From Actinomadura sp. BRA 177 (lineage in GTDB: Bacteria > Actinomycetota > Actinomycetes > Streptosporangiales > Streptosporangiaceae), in the NCBI RefSeq assembly GCF_013372625.1, contig NZ_JABXFD010000583.1, forward strand, positions 1 to 51,610: a stretch of DNA of 51,610 nt. Reading direction: 5' to 3'. Below the pieces are notes generated by a model. The model was not told where the DNA came from. It ran no database searches and worked only from the letters and a program-made list of their open reading frames with translations. Below, piece after piece: positions 39,247 through 48,377 of this stretch (its first letter is position 1; each line of letters opens with the position of its first letter). Made by a program: the position numbers and the translations under genes.

Positions 39247-39399
39247 ACGTGGTGCCAGGTCGTCGGCTGGGTGGCGTCCATTGTCCTGCCGTGGGTGGTC
39301 GCCAGGTCCTGTTCGTCGTCGTGAGCGAGCGGCCAGTCGAGGAGCCGGTGATCCTTATGCGCTGCGGGCACGGCTCTTCCGGGCCTTCGCAGGCCGGCG

Positions 39400-40632
39400 T
39401 CATCTTGACTTCCTCTCCTGCCCAAAGGCAGGGATTCCAGCGGTCGCCCGCCGTGTTTCCTGCTTCGCTGCCGACTGCCCCGTCCGGGAAGACTCCCGTT
39501 GAGGTCTTACACCGGCTCCACAGGCCGACACCGCCAGCCCGGCGGCCAACACATTCTTGGCGGCGTTGACGTCCCGATCGTGCCGGGCGCCGCACTCGCC
39601 GCATCCCCATGTCCTCGCTTTGAGGGGTAGCTTCTCGGTCACGGCCCCGCATCGCGAGCATGCCTTGGTGGACGGGAACCAACGGTCGATCACCACCAGC
39701 TCACGGCCGTACCAATCGGTCTTGTACTCCAGCATCGTCCGCAACTGCCGCCATGCCGCATCCGAGATCGCGCGGGCCAGCGAATGATTCTGCACCAGGT
39801 TGCGGACATCCAGGTTCTCGATCACGACCGTTTGGTTCTCACGGACGAGCCGAGTCGACAGCTTGTGCAGGAAATCACGGCGCCGGTCGCTGATCCGGGC
39901 GTGGACCCGGGCCACGCGCCGCCGGGCCTTATCCCGGTTCGCCGACCCGGGGGTTTTGCGCGCCATCTCCCTCTGAGCTTTGGCCAACCGTTCCCGGTCG
40001 CGGCGCTCATGCCGGGGGTTGGCGATCTTCTCACCTGTCGATAGCGTCACCAGCGAGGTCACCCCGGCGTCGACGCCCACCGCGCGCTCCACTGGGTCCA
40101 TGGGGGTGATGGTGTCGTGACAGAGGATCGAGCAGAACCAGCGTCCGGCCGCGTCCCGCGACACCGTCACCGTGGAGGGCTCCGCGCCTACCGGTAGTGG
40201 CCGGGACCACACGATCGCCAATGGTTCGGACATCTTAGCCAGCGTCAGTTCACCATCCCGCCACCGGAACGCCGAGCCGGTGTACTCAGCCGAGTCTCGC
40301 GACTTCTTCTTGGCCTTGAACCGTGGGTATTTCGCGTGTCCGGCGAAGAAGTTGGTGAACGCGGTCTGTAGGTGCCGCAGCGCCTGCTGCAACGGCACGC
40401 TGGACACCTCGTTCAAGAACGCCAGTTCCGTCGTCTTTTTCCACGAGGTCAGCGCCGCCGAGGACTGCACGTACGAAACGCGGCGCTGCTCGGTGTACCA
40501 GGCTCGGGTGCGTTCCTCCAGCGCCCTGTTGTAGACGAGGCGAACACAGCCGAACGTGCGGGCCAGTTCGGCCGCCTGCTCGTCTGTGGGATAGAAGCGG
40601 TACCGGAAAGCCCGCTTCACCTGCCGCGCCAT
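39400..40632 (-). CDS. tnpB: TnpB, IS200/IS605-type RNA-guided nuclease
   Basis: 410 residues, full length. N-terminal MARQVKRAFRYRFYPTDEQ and an HTH-like FGCVRLVYNRALEER region lead to the RuvC parts: VGVDAGVTSLV (RuvC-I Asp), VVIENLDVRNLV (RuvC-II Glu), and CGARHDRDVNAAKNVL (RuvC-III Asp). A four-Cys zinc finger is present (CSRCG ... CGECG). All catalytic residues are there. There is no tnpA (Y1 transposase) beside it, so it is a solitary tnpB that needs transposase in trans or is domesticated. TnpB uses a right-end RNA to cut DNA next to a TAM. The last codons and stop run past the element's right end into flanking DNA. Confidence 0.9.
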   Translation of the reverse strand: MARQVKRAFRYRFYPTDEQAAELARTFGCVRLVYNRALEERTRAWYTEQRRVSYVQSSAALTSWKKTTELAFLNEVSSVPLQQALRHLQTAFTNFFAGHAKYPRFKAKKKSRDSAEYTGSAFRWRDGELTLAKMSEPLAIVWSRPLPVGAEPSTVTVSRDAAGRWFCSILCHDTITPMDPVERAVGVDAGVTSLVTLSTGEKIANPRHERRDRERLAKAQREMARKTPGSANRDKARRRVARVHARISDRRRDFLHKLSTRLVRENQTVVIENLDVRNLVQNHSLARAISDAAWRQLRTMLEYKTDWYGRELVVIDRWFPSTKACSRCGAVTEKLPLKARTWGCGECGARHDRDVNAAKNVLAAGLAVSACGAGVRPQRESSRTGQSAAKQETRRATAGIPAFGQERKSR

Positions 40633-40662
40633 GCGTCACATCCTAGCTGTGCTGGTGTGAAA
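39404..40662 (-). mobile_element. IS605-family element with tnpB only
   Basis: The right end lies at about 39404-39409, where the minus strand reads GGAAGTCAAG just after a small hairpin, matching the conserved right end of tnpB elements. The left end lies at about 40657-40664, where the minus strand reads TTTCAC, a plausible TAM or target site before the 25 bases leading to tnpB. No terminal inverted repeats are expected for this family. Element length is about 1.25 kb. Confidence 0.6.
39405..39470 (-). ncRNA. probable omega/reRNA 3' scaffold at the tnpB right end
   Basis: On the minus strand CCTGCC and GGCAGG (39416-39432) form a tight hairpin with a 4-base loop, followed by AGAGGAAGTCAAG at the element end. 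This is the conserved 3' part of reRNA overlapping the tnpB C-terminal codons. The native guide would be the flank immediately after, about 39384-39404 on the minus strand. The 5' end of the RNA cannot be placed from sequence alone. Confidence 0.55.
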
Positions 40663-40786
40663 CCGCAGCCTTTCGGTGGGAAGGGGCGGACCAGGGCCGT
40701 CAACGCCCAGGTGCCGTGGGCAGGTGTCGACCAGCGGCAGAGGGGCCCGGGCCGTTCCGGAGGCATCAGCCCATGACCGAGGCGGC

Positions 40787-41144
40787 ATGAGCGGGCACGG
40801 TGACCGGGGCATCAGGATCGGCGGCAACGCCAACGTCTCCGGGCAGGTCGCGTCCGGGCGACCACGTGACGCAGAACCAGCAGATCAACGCCGGCCCGCC
40901 GCGGGAGGTCGAGGAGGCCCTCGCCCGCGTGGAACGGCTGCTGGACGCGCACGCCGGCGACCTCGACGAGCCCGGACGAGCGCGCCGCGACCTCGCCGAC
41001 GTCCGCGAGGAGGCCGACTCCGACGACCCCGACACCGAACGCATGGAAGGCGCCCTCACCCGCCTCGGCCGCCGCGTCACCGGCGTAGCGGTGCTGGCCG
41101 AAGCCGTCCACGCCCTCGGCACAGCCATCGGCGTAGGCGGCTGA
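40787..41144 (+). pseudogene. DUF5955-like small gene with one frameshift
   Basis: From ATG 40787 (GAGG upstream) the first frame gives RGIRIGGNANVSGQVASG. One extra C at about 40859 shifts the frame, after which DHVTQNQQINAGPPREVEEA and VERLLDAHAGDLDEPGRARR, then VTGVAVLAEAVHALG follow to TGA 41142. Together this is a typical GGNA-N-V-G-V-GD-V family protein of about 118 residues, which I recall as DUF5955. Both parts keep good codon bias, so a sequencing error is as likely as a true mutation. Confidence 0.6.
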
Positions 41145-41168
41145 CAAGGCGGAACACCCCGCCAACCG

Positions 41169-42050
41169 TTAGATGTCGCTTTCGGTGCGGGGTGGGAGGC
41201 CGGTTTGGTCGGCGATCGGGGTCCAGTAGCCGATGAACTCGCTCTTGGCGTTGCTGGCGCGCGAGTTGACGTCCGAGACCTCCTCGTCGGTCGGGCAGCC
41301 GGGGGCGACGTCCAGGTAGCGCTGGTTCGACTCGGTCGACGCCTCCAGTGCGCGGACGAGGGCGTCCTTCAGCTGGACGCCGTCGTCCAGCGCGCTCACC
41401 TCCAGGCCGCGCGCCTTTTCCAGCTGTCCCTGCCGTTCGTCCAGGATGCGCTGCAGGCCGCTCGTCGTGCAGCCCTCCTCGACGACCGTGCCTAGGTCGG
41501 AGCGGGTCGAGCCCATCTCGTCCAGCAGCGTGTTCACGGCGCCGGCCTGCGCGTCGACGTCGCCGGTCTCCTCGGTTTGGGAGACGGTGCCCTGGCTCGG
41601 CGGCGGCGTTGACTGCTGCACTGCCGCGGGCGGCGTCTCCGGGCTGTTCGACCCGCTCGGCCAGAACACGATCGCGAGCGCCACCCCGATGAGCAGGACG
41701 AAGCCCGCCGCGCCCAGGAAGTACGGAAGCCGGCTTTTGCCCGCCGGCGCCGGCGGCTGCCAGATAGCCGGCTCCGCCCACGGCTCGGGGGACAGCGGGA
41801 TCGACCGCTCCTGCGACGGCGGCATCGGCGTCGTGTAGTCGGGCGGCGCCTCCCACGGGGTGGGGCTCTGCCCGGCCCACGGCGGCGGCAGCGGCTCGCG
41901 GGAGGCGGGCGCCTCACCGAACGGGTCGCGGGACGTTCCGGCGAGCGGGTCGCGGGCGGTCGCGTCGCCGTCCTGCGGCAGGGGCGCGTTGCAGCGCATG
42001 CATGCGGGCGAGGACGACGTGGTGTCGGTCCCGCAGTTCGGACACCGCAT
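41169..42050 (-). CDS. zinc-ribbon single-pass membrane protein
   Basis: 293 residues from ATG 42048-42050 (AGGGGGG upstream). MRCPNCGTDTTSSSPACMRC is a zinc ribbon (residues 3-20). A long Pro-rich cytosolic segment follows, then one TM helix (about residues 125-147) and a Thr/Pro-rich linker. The extracytoplasmic helical domain has Cys near EEGCTTSGLQRI and DVAPGCPTD, probably a disulfide. It parallels the 512-residue gene upstream, so the two are paralogues in tandem. The layout suggests a membrane sensor or scaffold; no enzymatic motif. Convergent with the DUF5955-like gene. Confidence 0.65.
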   Translation of the reverse strand: MRCPNCGTDTTSSSPACMRCNAPLPQDGDATARDPLAGTSRDPFGEAPASREPLPPPWAGQSPTPWEAPPDYTTPMPPSQERSIPLSPEPWAEPAIWQPPAPAGKSRLPYFLGAAGFVLLIGVALAIVFWPSGSNSPETPPAAVQQSTPPPSQGTVSQTEETGDVDAQAGAVNTLLDEMGSTRSDLGTVVEEGCTTSGLQRILDERQGQLEKARGLEVSALDDGVQLKDALVRALEASTESNQRYLDVAPGCPTDEEVSDVNSRASNAKSEFIGYWTPIADQTGLPPRTESDI

Positions 42051-42152
42051 GACGGCCCCCCTGCCCCCGTGAGTTCGAACGGTCACAACATAACGCGCGA
42101 CCACGGGGTTCGGGCGGTTCGTCCCGGGACGAGACCCGGCCGTAACCGGCCT

Positions 42153-43691
42153 TTACACGCGCTTCCAGCTGCGCTTCGGCTGGTCCGTCTTCTGCGCGAC
42201 GGGGTTCCACAGGACGACGAACTGCTTCTTCGCCGTCGTCGCCCGCCGCTCCTGCGCCGCCCGTCCGGGCACGTGCGCCGCGCTCGGCTTCGGCTTGCCG
42301 CGGCAGTTGCGCTGGTTCGCCTGCGCCCACTTCAGCAGCACCACGTCGACCTGCAGCGACGCCGTCAGCGCCTCGGACAGCGTGCCGCGCAGCTGCTCGC
42401 CCTTGGCGAGCTTGTCGACCTTGAGCTCCTTGGTGCGGCGCAGCTGGTTCTGGCGGCGCTGCGCGACCGTCTGGAACCCCTGGATCGCCTTCGGCAGCGT
42501 CTTGCACTTGCCGGCCCGGCCGAGCGCCCCGGCGAGGATGCGGCGGGTGTCGACGCTGTCGTCCAGGATCTTGTTCAGGACCTGGGCCTGCTGCTTGGTC
42601 TCGGGCGGGATCGTGTTCTTCTCCGCGACCTGCTTGCTGGACGGCGTCGTACTCGGTTTCGTGCTGGCGGACGAGTCCTCACCGGACGGCCACACGACGA
42701 ACACCACGGCCCCGGCCGCGACCGTGACGAGCGCGGCGACAGCGGCGATGAGCGGCTTGCTCGTCCCGCCGCTCTTCGGCCCCGGCGGCGGCTGCTGCGG
42801 CGGGAAGCCGCCATATCCGGGACCGCCCGGACCCATCGCGCCCATCGGGGCCATCCCGGGCTGACCCATCTGCCCCATCGGCCCCATCGGGCCGCCCATC
42901 GGGGGAGGAGCGCCGGGGTCCATCCGCGTCTGGTCGAGGTTCCCGCCGAACCCCGGCATCGGGGCGGGGGCGAGCTGCGTCGAGTCCGGCATGCCGGGCG
43001 GCTGGGCGCCGCCCTGCCCGCCCCACACCTGGGTGGCGTCGGCGTCCGCGCCCGCGGGCCGGCGCGGCTGCGCGAACCACGACTCCGGGACGATCGACTC
43101 GGCCGGGCCGGGCTGGTCGCCGAGGCCGAACGGGCTCGGCTGGGCGTCCGCGGCGGCGGGCAGCGCGGGCTTCTCGTTCGCGGGCAGCGCCGGCTGGTTC
43201 CCCCAGCCGGGCGCCGGCGGGACGGCCCCGTAGGCGCCTGAATCGTCCTCGTCCGGGTTGAACGTCCAGGCGGCCGTGTCTTCCGGGTCGACCGGAACCA
43301 GGGGAGAAGCGGGCGTCGGAGCGGACGGCTCGACCGACAGTTGCAGCGGCGGCCGCGCCGGCGGCTCAGGCGCCGTGGAAGACGGCGACGGCGGTTGCAG
43401 CGACGGCGGCGGCTGCGGCGCGGTCGGGGCGGGCGGCTGCTGTTGCGCTGGCATCCCGAAATCCGGCATTGCGGGAGCGGGCGGCTGCGCGCTCGGGGCC
43501 CAGGACGGCGTGGGCGGCGGCACCATCATCGTCCGGTCGCCGAGCCCGTCCGCGGTGCCCGGGGACGCGTCCGCGACGGGTGCCGCCAGCGGAACGCCGG
43601 GCCCGACCGAGTACACGTCGATGGGCGCCGCGCAGTGCGAACACTTGCCCAGCGTCCCGGGCGTGTCGTTACCGCACGTCGGACACTGCAT
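42153..43691 (-). CDS. zinc-ribbon, proline-rich single-pass membrane protein
   Basis: 512 residues from ATG. MQCPTCGNDTPGTLGKCSHC is a zinc ribbon at the N-terminus. About 290 residues of Pro/Gly/Met-rich, low-complexity sequence follow, including PMGGPMGPMGQMGQPG. A TM helix (about residues 305-325) precedes an extracytoplasmic helical domain (about 350-500) with two Cys (RAGKCKTLP, NQRNCRGKP). It is a paralogue of the 41169 gene with the same order of parts. The Gly/Met/Pro tract suggests an intrinsically disordered cytosolic arm. Role unknown. Confidence 0.65.
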   Translation of the reverse strand: MQCPTCGNDTPGTLGKCSHCAAPIDVYSVGPGVPLAAPVADASPGTADGLGDRTMMVPPPTPSWAPSAQPPAPAMPDFGMPAQQQPPAPTAPQPPPSLQPPSPSSTAPEPPARPPLQLSVEPSAPTPASPLVPVDPEDTAAWTFNPDEDDSGAYGAVPPAPGWGNQPALPANEKPALPAAADAQPSPFGLGDQPGPAESIVPESWFAQPRRPAGADADATQVWGGQGGAQPPGMPDSTQLAPAPMPGFGGNLDQTRMDPGAPPPMGGPMGPMGQMGQPGMAPMGAMGPGGPGYGGFPPQQPPPGPKSGGTSKPLIAAVAALVTVAAGAVVFVVWPSGEDSSASTKPSTTPSSKQVAEKNTIPPETKQQAQVLNKILDDSVDTRRILAGALGRAGKCKTLPKAIQGFQTVAQRRQNQLRRTKELKVDKLAKGEQLRGTLSEALTASLQVDVVLLKWAQANQRNCRGKPKPSAAHVPGRAAQERRATTAKKQFVVLWNPVAQKTDQPKRSWKRV

Positions 43692-44059
43692 CGCTCAGAC
43701 CTCGCCTTATCGCCGCTTTGCCACGCTTGCGGTCCTGGCCCGCCGGTCGGGACGGGCACCGCGTCCCCGCGAAACCAGCAGGGCCCCCGACAAAAGTAGT
43801 GGGTGCCGCCGTTCTCGGATGCGTGGACGGAAATCTGGCACACCGTAGTCGGAGGTCGCACCGAATCACGACATGTCAGTACTGGTCAAGATTGTCCCGA
43901 GTGGTTTACCCGGCCGCCTGTGATGATGCTCACATTGTGCACCCGCGCACCCGGGTACGTCCCGGAACCCGCCGGTGCGCCCCGCAACGCGCCCGCGGCG
44001 TCGCCCCCACCGGCTAGGCTCGGAGCGGTTTCCCGGCGCATCCAGAGAAGACGGAGTCC
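43692..44059. other. divergent intergenic region
   Basis: These 368 bases lie between the leftward zinc-ribbon gene and murT. The frames here have no coding bias. It should carry both promoters and the murT leader. I saw no convincing riboswitch, hairpin pair or repeat. GC is slightly lower around 43800-43930. Confidence 0.4.
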
Positions 44060-45310
44060 ATGAGCGATCTTCCGCTGCGTTCGCAGCTGGCCGTCGCGCT
44101 CGGTCGTACGGCCGCCAAGATGTCCCGCATGGCGGGCCGCGGGGACGGCTCGGTCATCGGCGGGCGGGTCGGCCTCCGCCTCGACCCCGAGCTGCTGACC
44201 AGGCTCGCGAAGGACCGCAAGCTCGTCCTCGTCAGCGCCACCAACGGCAAGACGACGACGACCCGGCTGATCACCTCGGCGATGACGCCGCTGGGGGAGG
44301 TCGCCACGAACGCGTTCGGCGCGAACATGCCGACCGGGCACGTGTCCGCGCTCGCGTCCGCGCCGTCCGCCCGGTACGGGGTGCTGGAGTGTGACGAGAA
44401 GTACGTCCCGATGGTCCTGAAAGAGACCGGGGCGAACCTCGTCGCGCTGATGAACCTGAGCCGCGACCAGATGGACCGCGCCGCCGAGATCTGGCTGCTG
44501 GCCGGCAAGTGGCGCCGCGCGCTGGAGGCGTCCCCGACCAGCCACGTCATCGCCAACTGCGACGACCCGCTCGTCACCTGGGGCGCGTCCACGGCGAAGA
44601 GCGTCACCTGGGTCGCCGCGGGCCAGCACTGGCGCGAGGACTCCTGGTGCTGCCCCGAGTGCGGCGGCCCCCTCGACCGGCAGGACACCGACGAGGACAG
44701 CGACTGGGCCTGCCGCCAGTGCCACTTCCGCCGTCCCCGTCCGGACTGGGCGCTGAAGGGCGACACGATCACCGCGCCCGACGGCCGGACGTACTCGCTC
44801 ACCGGGCTGTCCCTGCCGGGCCGTGCGAACCGCTCGAACGCGCTGATCGCGCTGGCGGTCGTCGCCCAGTTCGGCGTCCCGCCCGAGCAGGCGCTGCCGC
44901 TGCTGTCGCAGGTCACCTCCGTCGCCGGCCGCTACACGACGGTCGAGCACGAGGGCCGCTCGATCCGGCTGCTGCTGTCGAAGAACCCGGCCGGCTGGCT
45001 GGAGGCGTTCGACGTCCTGCAGCCCGCGCCCGGCCCGGTCGCCCTGTCGATCAACGCGCAGGGGCCGGACGGCCGCGACACGTCCTGGCTGTGGGACGTC
45101 GACTACCGCATCCTGCGGGGACGTCCCGTCTGGGTCACCGGCGAGCGCCGCATCGACCTCGCCGCCCGGCTGGAGGCCGCCGACGTGTCCTTCACCGTCG
45201 TGGACGACATCGACCAGGCCGTCATGGCCGTCCCGCCCGGGCACCTCGACGTGATCGCCAACTACACCGCCTTCCAGAACATCCGAACGAGGTACGGCCG
45301 TGTCGTCTGA
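44060..45310 (+). CDS. murT: lipid II isoglutaminyl synthase, MurT subunit
   Basis: 416 residues from ATG. Mur-ligase ATP site SATNGKTTTTRLI lies near residues 58-70. LMNLSRDQMDRAAEIW is in the central domain, and ANCDDPLV follows. A zinc ribbon insert (CCPECGGPLDR ... ACRQC, about 197-221) is typical of MurT. The C-terminal DUF1727-type domain (SINAQGPDGRDTSWLWDVDY) holds the Asp of the relay. With GatD it amidates the alpha-carboxyl of D-Glu in lipid II, giving D-isoglutamine. The stop overlaps gatD by 11 bases. Confidence 0.95.
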   Translation: MSDLPLRSQLAVALGRTAAKMSRMAGRGDGSVIGGRVGLRLDPELLTRLAKDRKLVLVSATNGKTTTTRLITSAMTPLGEVATNAFGANMPTGHVSALASAPSARYGVLECDEKYVPMVLKETGANLVALMNLSRDQMDRAAEIWLLAGKWRRALEASPTSHVIANCDDPLVTWGASTAKSVTWVAAGQHWREDSWCCPECGGPLDRQDTDEDSDWACRQCHFRRPRPDWALKGDTITAPDGRTYSLTGLSLPGRANRSNALIALAVVAQFGVPPEQALPLLSQVTSVAGRYTTVEHEGRSIRLLLSKNPAGWLEAFDVLQPAPGPVALSINAQGPDGRDTSWLWDVDYRILRGRPVWVTGERRIDLAARLEAADVSFTVVDDIDQAVMAVPPGHLDVIANYTAFQNIRTRYGRVV

Positions 45311-46010
45311 CCGCATCAAGATCGTCTGGATCTACCCGGACCTGCTCAGCACCTACGGCGACCAGGGCAACTCGATCGTCCTGGAGCGGCGGGCGGCGCT
45401 GCGCGGCATCCCGACCGAGACCGTGAACCTGCGCTCGGACGAGCCCGTCCCCGCCGACGGCGACATCTACCTGCTCGGCGGCGGCGAGGACCGTCCGCAG
45501 ATCCTCGCGGCGCAGCGGCTGCGCGGCGACGGCGGGCTGGCGCGGGCCGTCCAGTCCGGGGCCGTGGTGTTCGCCGTCTGCGCCGGATACCAGCTGCTCG
45601 GCCACGAGTTCGGCGGCGAGGAGGGCCAGCCCGTCGCGGGCCTCGGCCTGCTCGACATCCGCTCCGGGCGCGGCGACCAGCGCGCCGTCGGCGAAATCGT
45701 CGGGGACGTGGCGGGCGAGCTGAACGTGCCCCGGATCACCGGGTTCGAGAACCACCAGGGCCGCACGCAGCTCGGGCCGAACGCGCGCCCGTTCGCGCAG
45801 GTCGTGCACGGCATCGGCAACGGCGACGGGTTCGAGGGCGCCTACAGCGGGCGCGTCCTCGGCACCTACATGCACGGGCCCGCCCTCGTCCGCAACCCCG
45901 GCCTCGCCGACCTGCTGCTGCGCTGGGCGGTCGGCCGAGACCTGCAGCCGCTGGACGACTCCTGGGCGGGCCGCCTCCGCGAGGAACGCCTGAACGCCGT
46001 CGCCGGCTGA
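45300..46010 (+). CDS. gatD: lipid II isoglutaminyl synthase, GatD glutaminase subunit
   Basis: 236 residues from GTG overlapping murT. A class I glutamine amidotransferase fold (CobB/CobQ-like). IVWIYPDLLSTYGDQGN opens, YLLGGGEDRPQ follows, VFAVCAGYQLLG has the nucleophile Cys at about 94, and VLGTYMHGPALVRNP has the catalytic His near residue 190. It releases ammonia from glutamine for MurT. The two genes form an operon by overlap. They are conserved together in actinobacteria and firmicutes. Confidence 0.95.
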   Translation: MSSDRIKIVWIYPDLLSTYGDQGNSIVLERRAALRGIPTETVNLRSDEPVPADGDIYLLGGGEDRPQILAAQRLRGDGGLARAVQSGAVVFAVCAGYQLLGHEFGGEEGQPVAGLGLLDIRSGRGDQRAVGEIVGDVAGELNVPRITGFENHQGRTQLGPNARPFAQVVHGIGNGDGFEGAYSGRVLGTYMHGPALVRNPGLADLLLRWAVGRDLQPLDDSWAGRLREERLNAVAG

Positions 46011-46046
46011 GTTTGGGCCTGGCCGGACGGCGGCGCGAGTGCCACC

Positions 46047-47480
46047 GTGGCGATCATGATCTGCTGCCGTCCGAGCCGCCGGGCCCTGCTCCGCTGGAGC
46101 GTCGTCGTCGCGGGTGCGTCGCTGCTGCCGGAGACCGCGTGGGCTTCGGACGGCGTGCAACCGGTGAACCTTGAGCTGGTCACGGTCACGGAGACGACGG
46201 CCGTCCTGACCTGGTACACGGGCGTCCCGGGCACGGACGACGGGTTGGGTCGCATGGTCCCGGCGCCGTCCGACGCCGAAGTGGTTTTTGGGACGCATCC
46301 GTCCCGGTTGACGTCAGTGGCTCATGGGGCGGCGGGAACCCCGTACCACTACGTCGAGTTGACCGGCCTGGAGCCGGGGCGCACGTATTACTACAAGGCG
46401 CGTTCGGCAGGACGTTCCGCGACTCCGACCTGGCTGGCTTTCGGCTCGGCGGCGGGCCGTCCCGAAGGGGACGTATTCGCCTTCACGACCCCGCAGCCGC
46501 CGCCGGGCCGCCACCTTTTCTCTGTCGCGCTGTGCAACGACCTGCACCTTGGCGAAACGGTCGCGGGTCTCGTCGGGCAGCTCCCGTGGATCAAAGGCAT
46601 AGAGCAGGTGCCCGGCCACCCGCCCTATCCCGAGGTAATGGCGAAGGCCTTGATAGCGGACGCCCGCAGCCGGGGCGCGTCCTATCTCCTGGCCGCCGGA
46701 GACGTCTCCAGCGAAGCCGCCCCCATCGACCTGCAGAACGCCAAGGGAATTCTCGACACGTTCGGCACCTTGGGCAGTGACTATCTGGTGGCGCGCGGCA
46801 ACCATGACCGCGCCCACTCGGGGACGCCCTACGCGTCCTGCAGCGCCGGCTCGTGGCAGGGGAATGACTGCTTCAAGGACGCCTTCTTCCCGTCCGGCAG
46901 CACGTACTTCACGCACGACCTGCAGGGCCTTCGCATCATCGGCCTGGACACCTACGACAAGCCGGGCGACGGCGGCGACTCCGGCGGCCTCTCCGTAGAC
47001 CAGCAGGCATGGTTCGAATCGGAGCTGGCGAAAGACCCGGACCGTCCCACTCTCGTCTTCGGTCACCATCCGCTCTTCACGGAGAACGACCCACTCGCCA
47101 TAACCGGTGCGCATTCTCTGGATGCGGGCCAATCACTGCGAATCCTCGCCGCCTACAACCGCACCCCCGGCGTCTTTCTCCACCATGCAGGCCACACACA
47201 CCGCAACCAGCGCTCGACATTCCCGCTCGCTCCCCGGGTCGTCCAGCAGGAGGTGGGGGCGGTCAAGGAATACCCGGGCGGTTTCACGCTCCTCCGCGTC
47301 CACACCGGCGGCTACGCGCTCAACTTCTACAAGACCCGCAGCGACGAAGCGCGTGCCTGGAGCGAACGCAGCCGCCAGGAACTCTCCGGCCAATGGCCGC
47401 AACTCTCCCTGGGAAACCGTCCCACCGACCGCAACACGGTCGTCACCCGCGACCTTTCCGGCCTGACCGCAGATCGCTAG
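46047..47480 (+). CDS. Tat-exported metallophosphoesterase (purple acid phosphatase-like)
   Basis: 477 residues from GTG 46047 (or ATG 46056). A twin-Arg signal (PSRRALLRWSVVVAGASLLP) is followed by a fibronectin-III-like N-terminal domain (VTVTETTAVLTWYTG) as in purple acid phosphatases. The calcineurin-like core has CNDLHLGE, LAAGDVSSE, ARGNHDRAH, VFGHHPLF and HHAGHTHRNQ, all five metal-ligand motifs. Substrates could be phosphomonoesters or diesters outside the cell; the first motif differs from classical purple enzymes (no Tyr seen). It ends overlapping the convergent lipoprotein gene. Confidence 0.88.
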   Translation: MAIMICCRPSRRALLRWSVVVAGASLLPETAWASDGVQPVNLELVTVTETTAVLTWYTGVPGTDDGLGRMVPAPSDAEVVFGTHPSRLTSVAHGAAGTPYHYVELTGLEPGRTYYYKARSAGRSATPTWLAFGSAAGRPEGDVFAFTTPQPPPGRHLFSVALCNDLHLGETVAGLVGQLPWIKGIEQVPGHPPYPEVMAKALIADARSRGASYLLAAGDVSSEAAPIDLQNAKGILDTFGTLGSDYLVARGNHDRAHSGTPYASCSAGSWQGNDCFKDAFFPSGSTYFTHDLQGLRIIGLDTYDKPGDGGDSGGLSVDQQAWFESELAKDPDRPTLVFGHHPLFTENDPLAITGAHSLDAGQSLRILAAYNRTPGVFLHHAGHTHRNQRSTFPLAPRVVQQEVGAVKEYPGGFTLLRVHTGGYALNFYKTRSDEARAWSERSRQELSGQWPQLSLGNRPTDRNTVVTRDLSGLTADR

Positions 47481-48147
47481 CCGGCGACCGGGGCCGGGCT
47501 CTCCGCGATCGGGGTGAGCGAGATCGTGCCGTGCCGGCAGACCGGGCCCTGATTCCAGAGCGTGGTGAGATGGCGGGTCTGATCCGGCGGGATCACCCAC
47601 AAGCGGGTGGGGGTCGGCTGGCACGGGACGCTCTCGTCGCCTGCGAGCTCCGACGTCCAGTACAGCCGTTCCCAGGCGTAGCCGTGGCTGGGAATCGTGA
47701 CCGTCCGCGGCGTGCCGTCCCGCCTGACCCTCGTGGGCACGACCCCGTCATCGTTGACCAGCTGGAGCCCGGCCCAGCCGCGGATCGTGCAGGGGGTCCC
47801 GGACGTGTTGGTCAAGATGAGCGTCACGTAGCGGTTGGTCTCGACGGCGTACCGGTTGGCGAGCCGCGCCTCGAGCATCTCGGTGGTGCAGGCCGGGCGG
47901 CTCCCGCTTCCGTCTCCGCCGACCCCGCTGCCGGGCCGCTCCCAAGCGTCCCCTTCCCAGGCGTCCCCTTCCCCGGGGAGCCCGCCCCCGGCGCCGCGGC
48001 CGTCGCCGTTTCGGACGGTGTCGCCGAGTCGCCCACCTCCGCAGCGGTGGGGCCCGCGGTCGAGCTGGTGCCGCACCCCGCGAGCGCGATGGCGATGGCG
48101 GCCATCGCGGTTCCCCCGATGATCCCCGGAATTCGAGCCTTCTGCAT
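47477..48147 (-). pseudogene. DUF4232-like lipoprotein with one frameshift
   Basis: From ATG 48145-48147 the first frame encodes a lipoprotein signal (IAIALAGCGTSS, lipobox LAGC) and a Thr/Ser/Pro/Gly linker with KGTPGKGTLG. Near 47930 the coding pattern moves to another frame (GVGGDGSGSRPACTTEMLEA) and continues to the stop at 47477. That part is a DUF4232-like beta-sandwich (YVTLILTNTSGTPCTIRGWA, GLQLVNDDG, then CQPTPTRLWVIPPDQ). One indel in a G/C-rich run explains it. The domain is otherwise intact, so this may be an assembly error in a functional secreted lipoprotein gene. Confidence 0.7.
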
Positions 48148-48377
48148 TCTCGCCCTTCCCCGTCGAACCAGACGACGGAAAGGGAAGGCCCTGCTGGACG
48201 CCCCCGTCCGGCCCTGTCCCACCGTCTTCTTGGTGGTCGTATGTCAGGTGAGATGCCGGCCAGGAGCACGAAGTTCATCACCTCTACATGAATGGTGCTG
48301 CCCGGTCATCTCGCCAATTGCCGAGTGCGTGTCAGCATTGTGATCAGCTCGATGATCCGGACGGCGGGAGAGCGCAC

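Noticed and set aside
43886..45319. Long minus-strand open frame opposite murT
   Set aside because: Low-complexity antisense translation; the plus strand is a clear MurT with all motifs.
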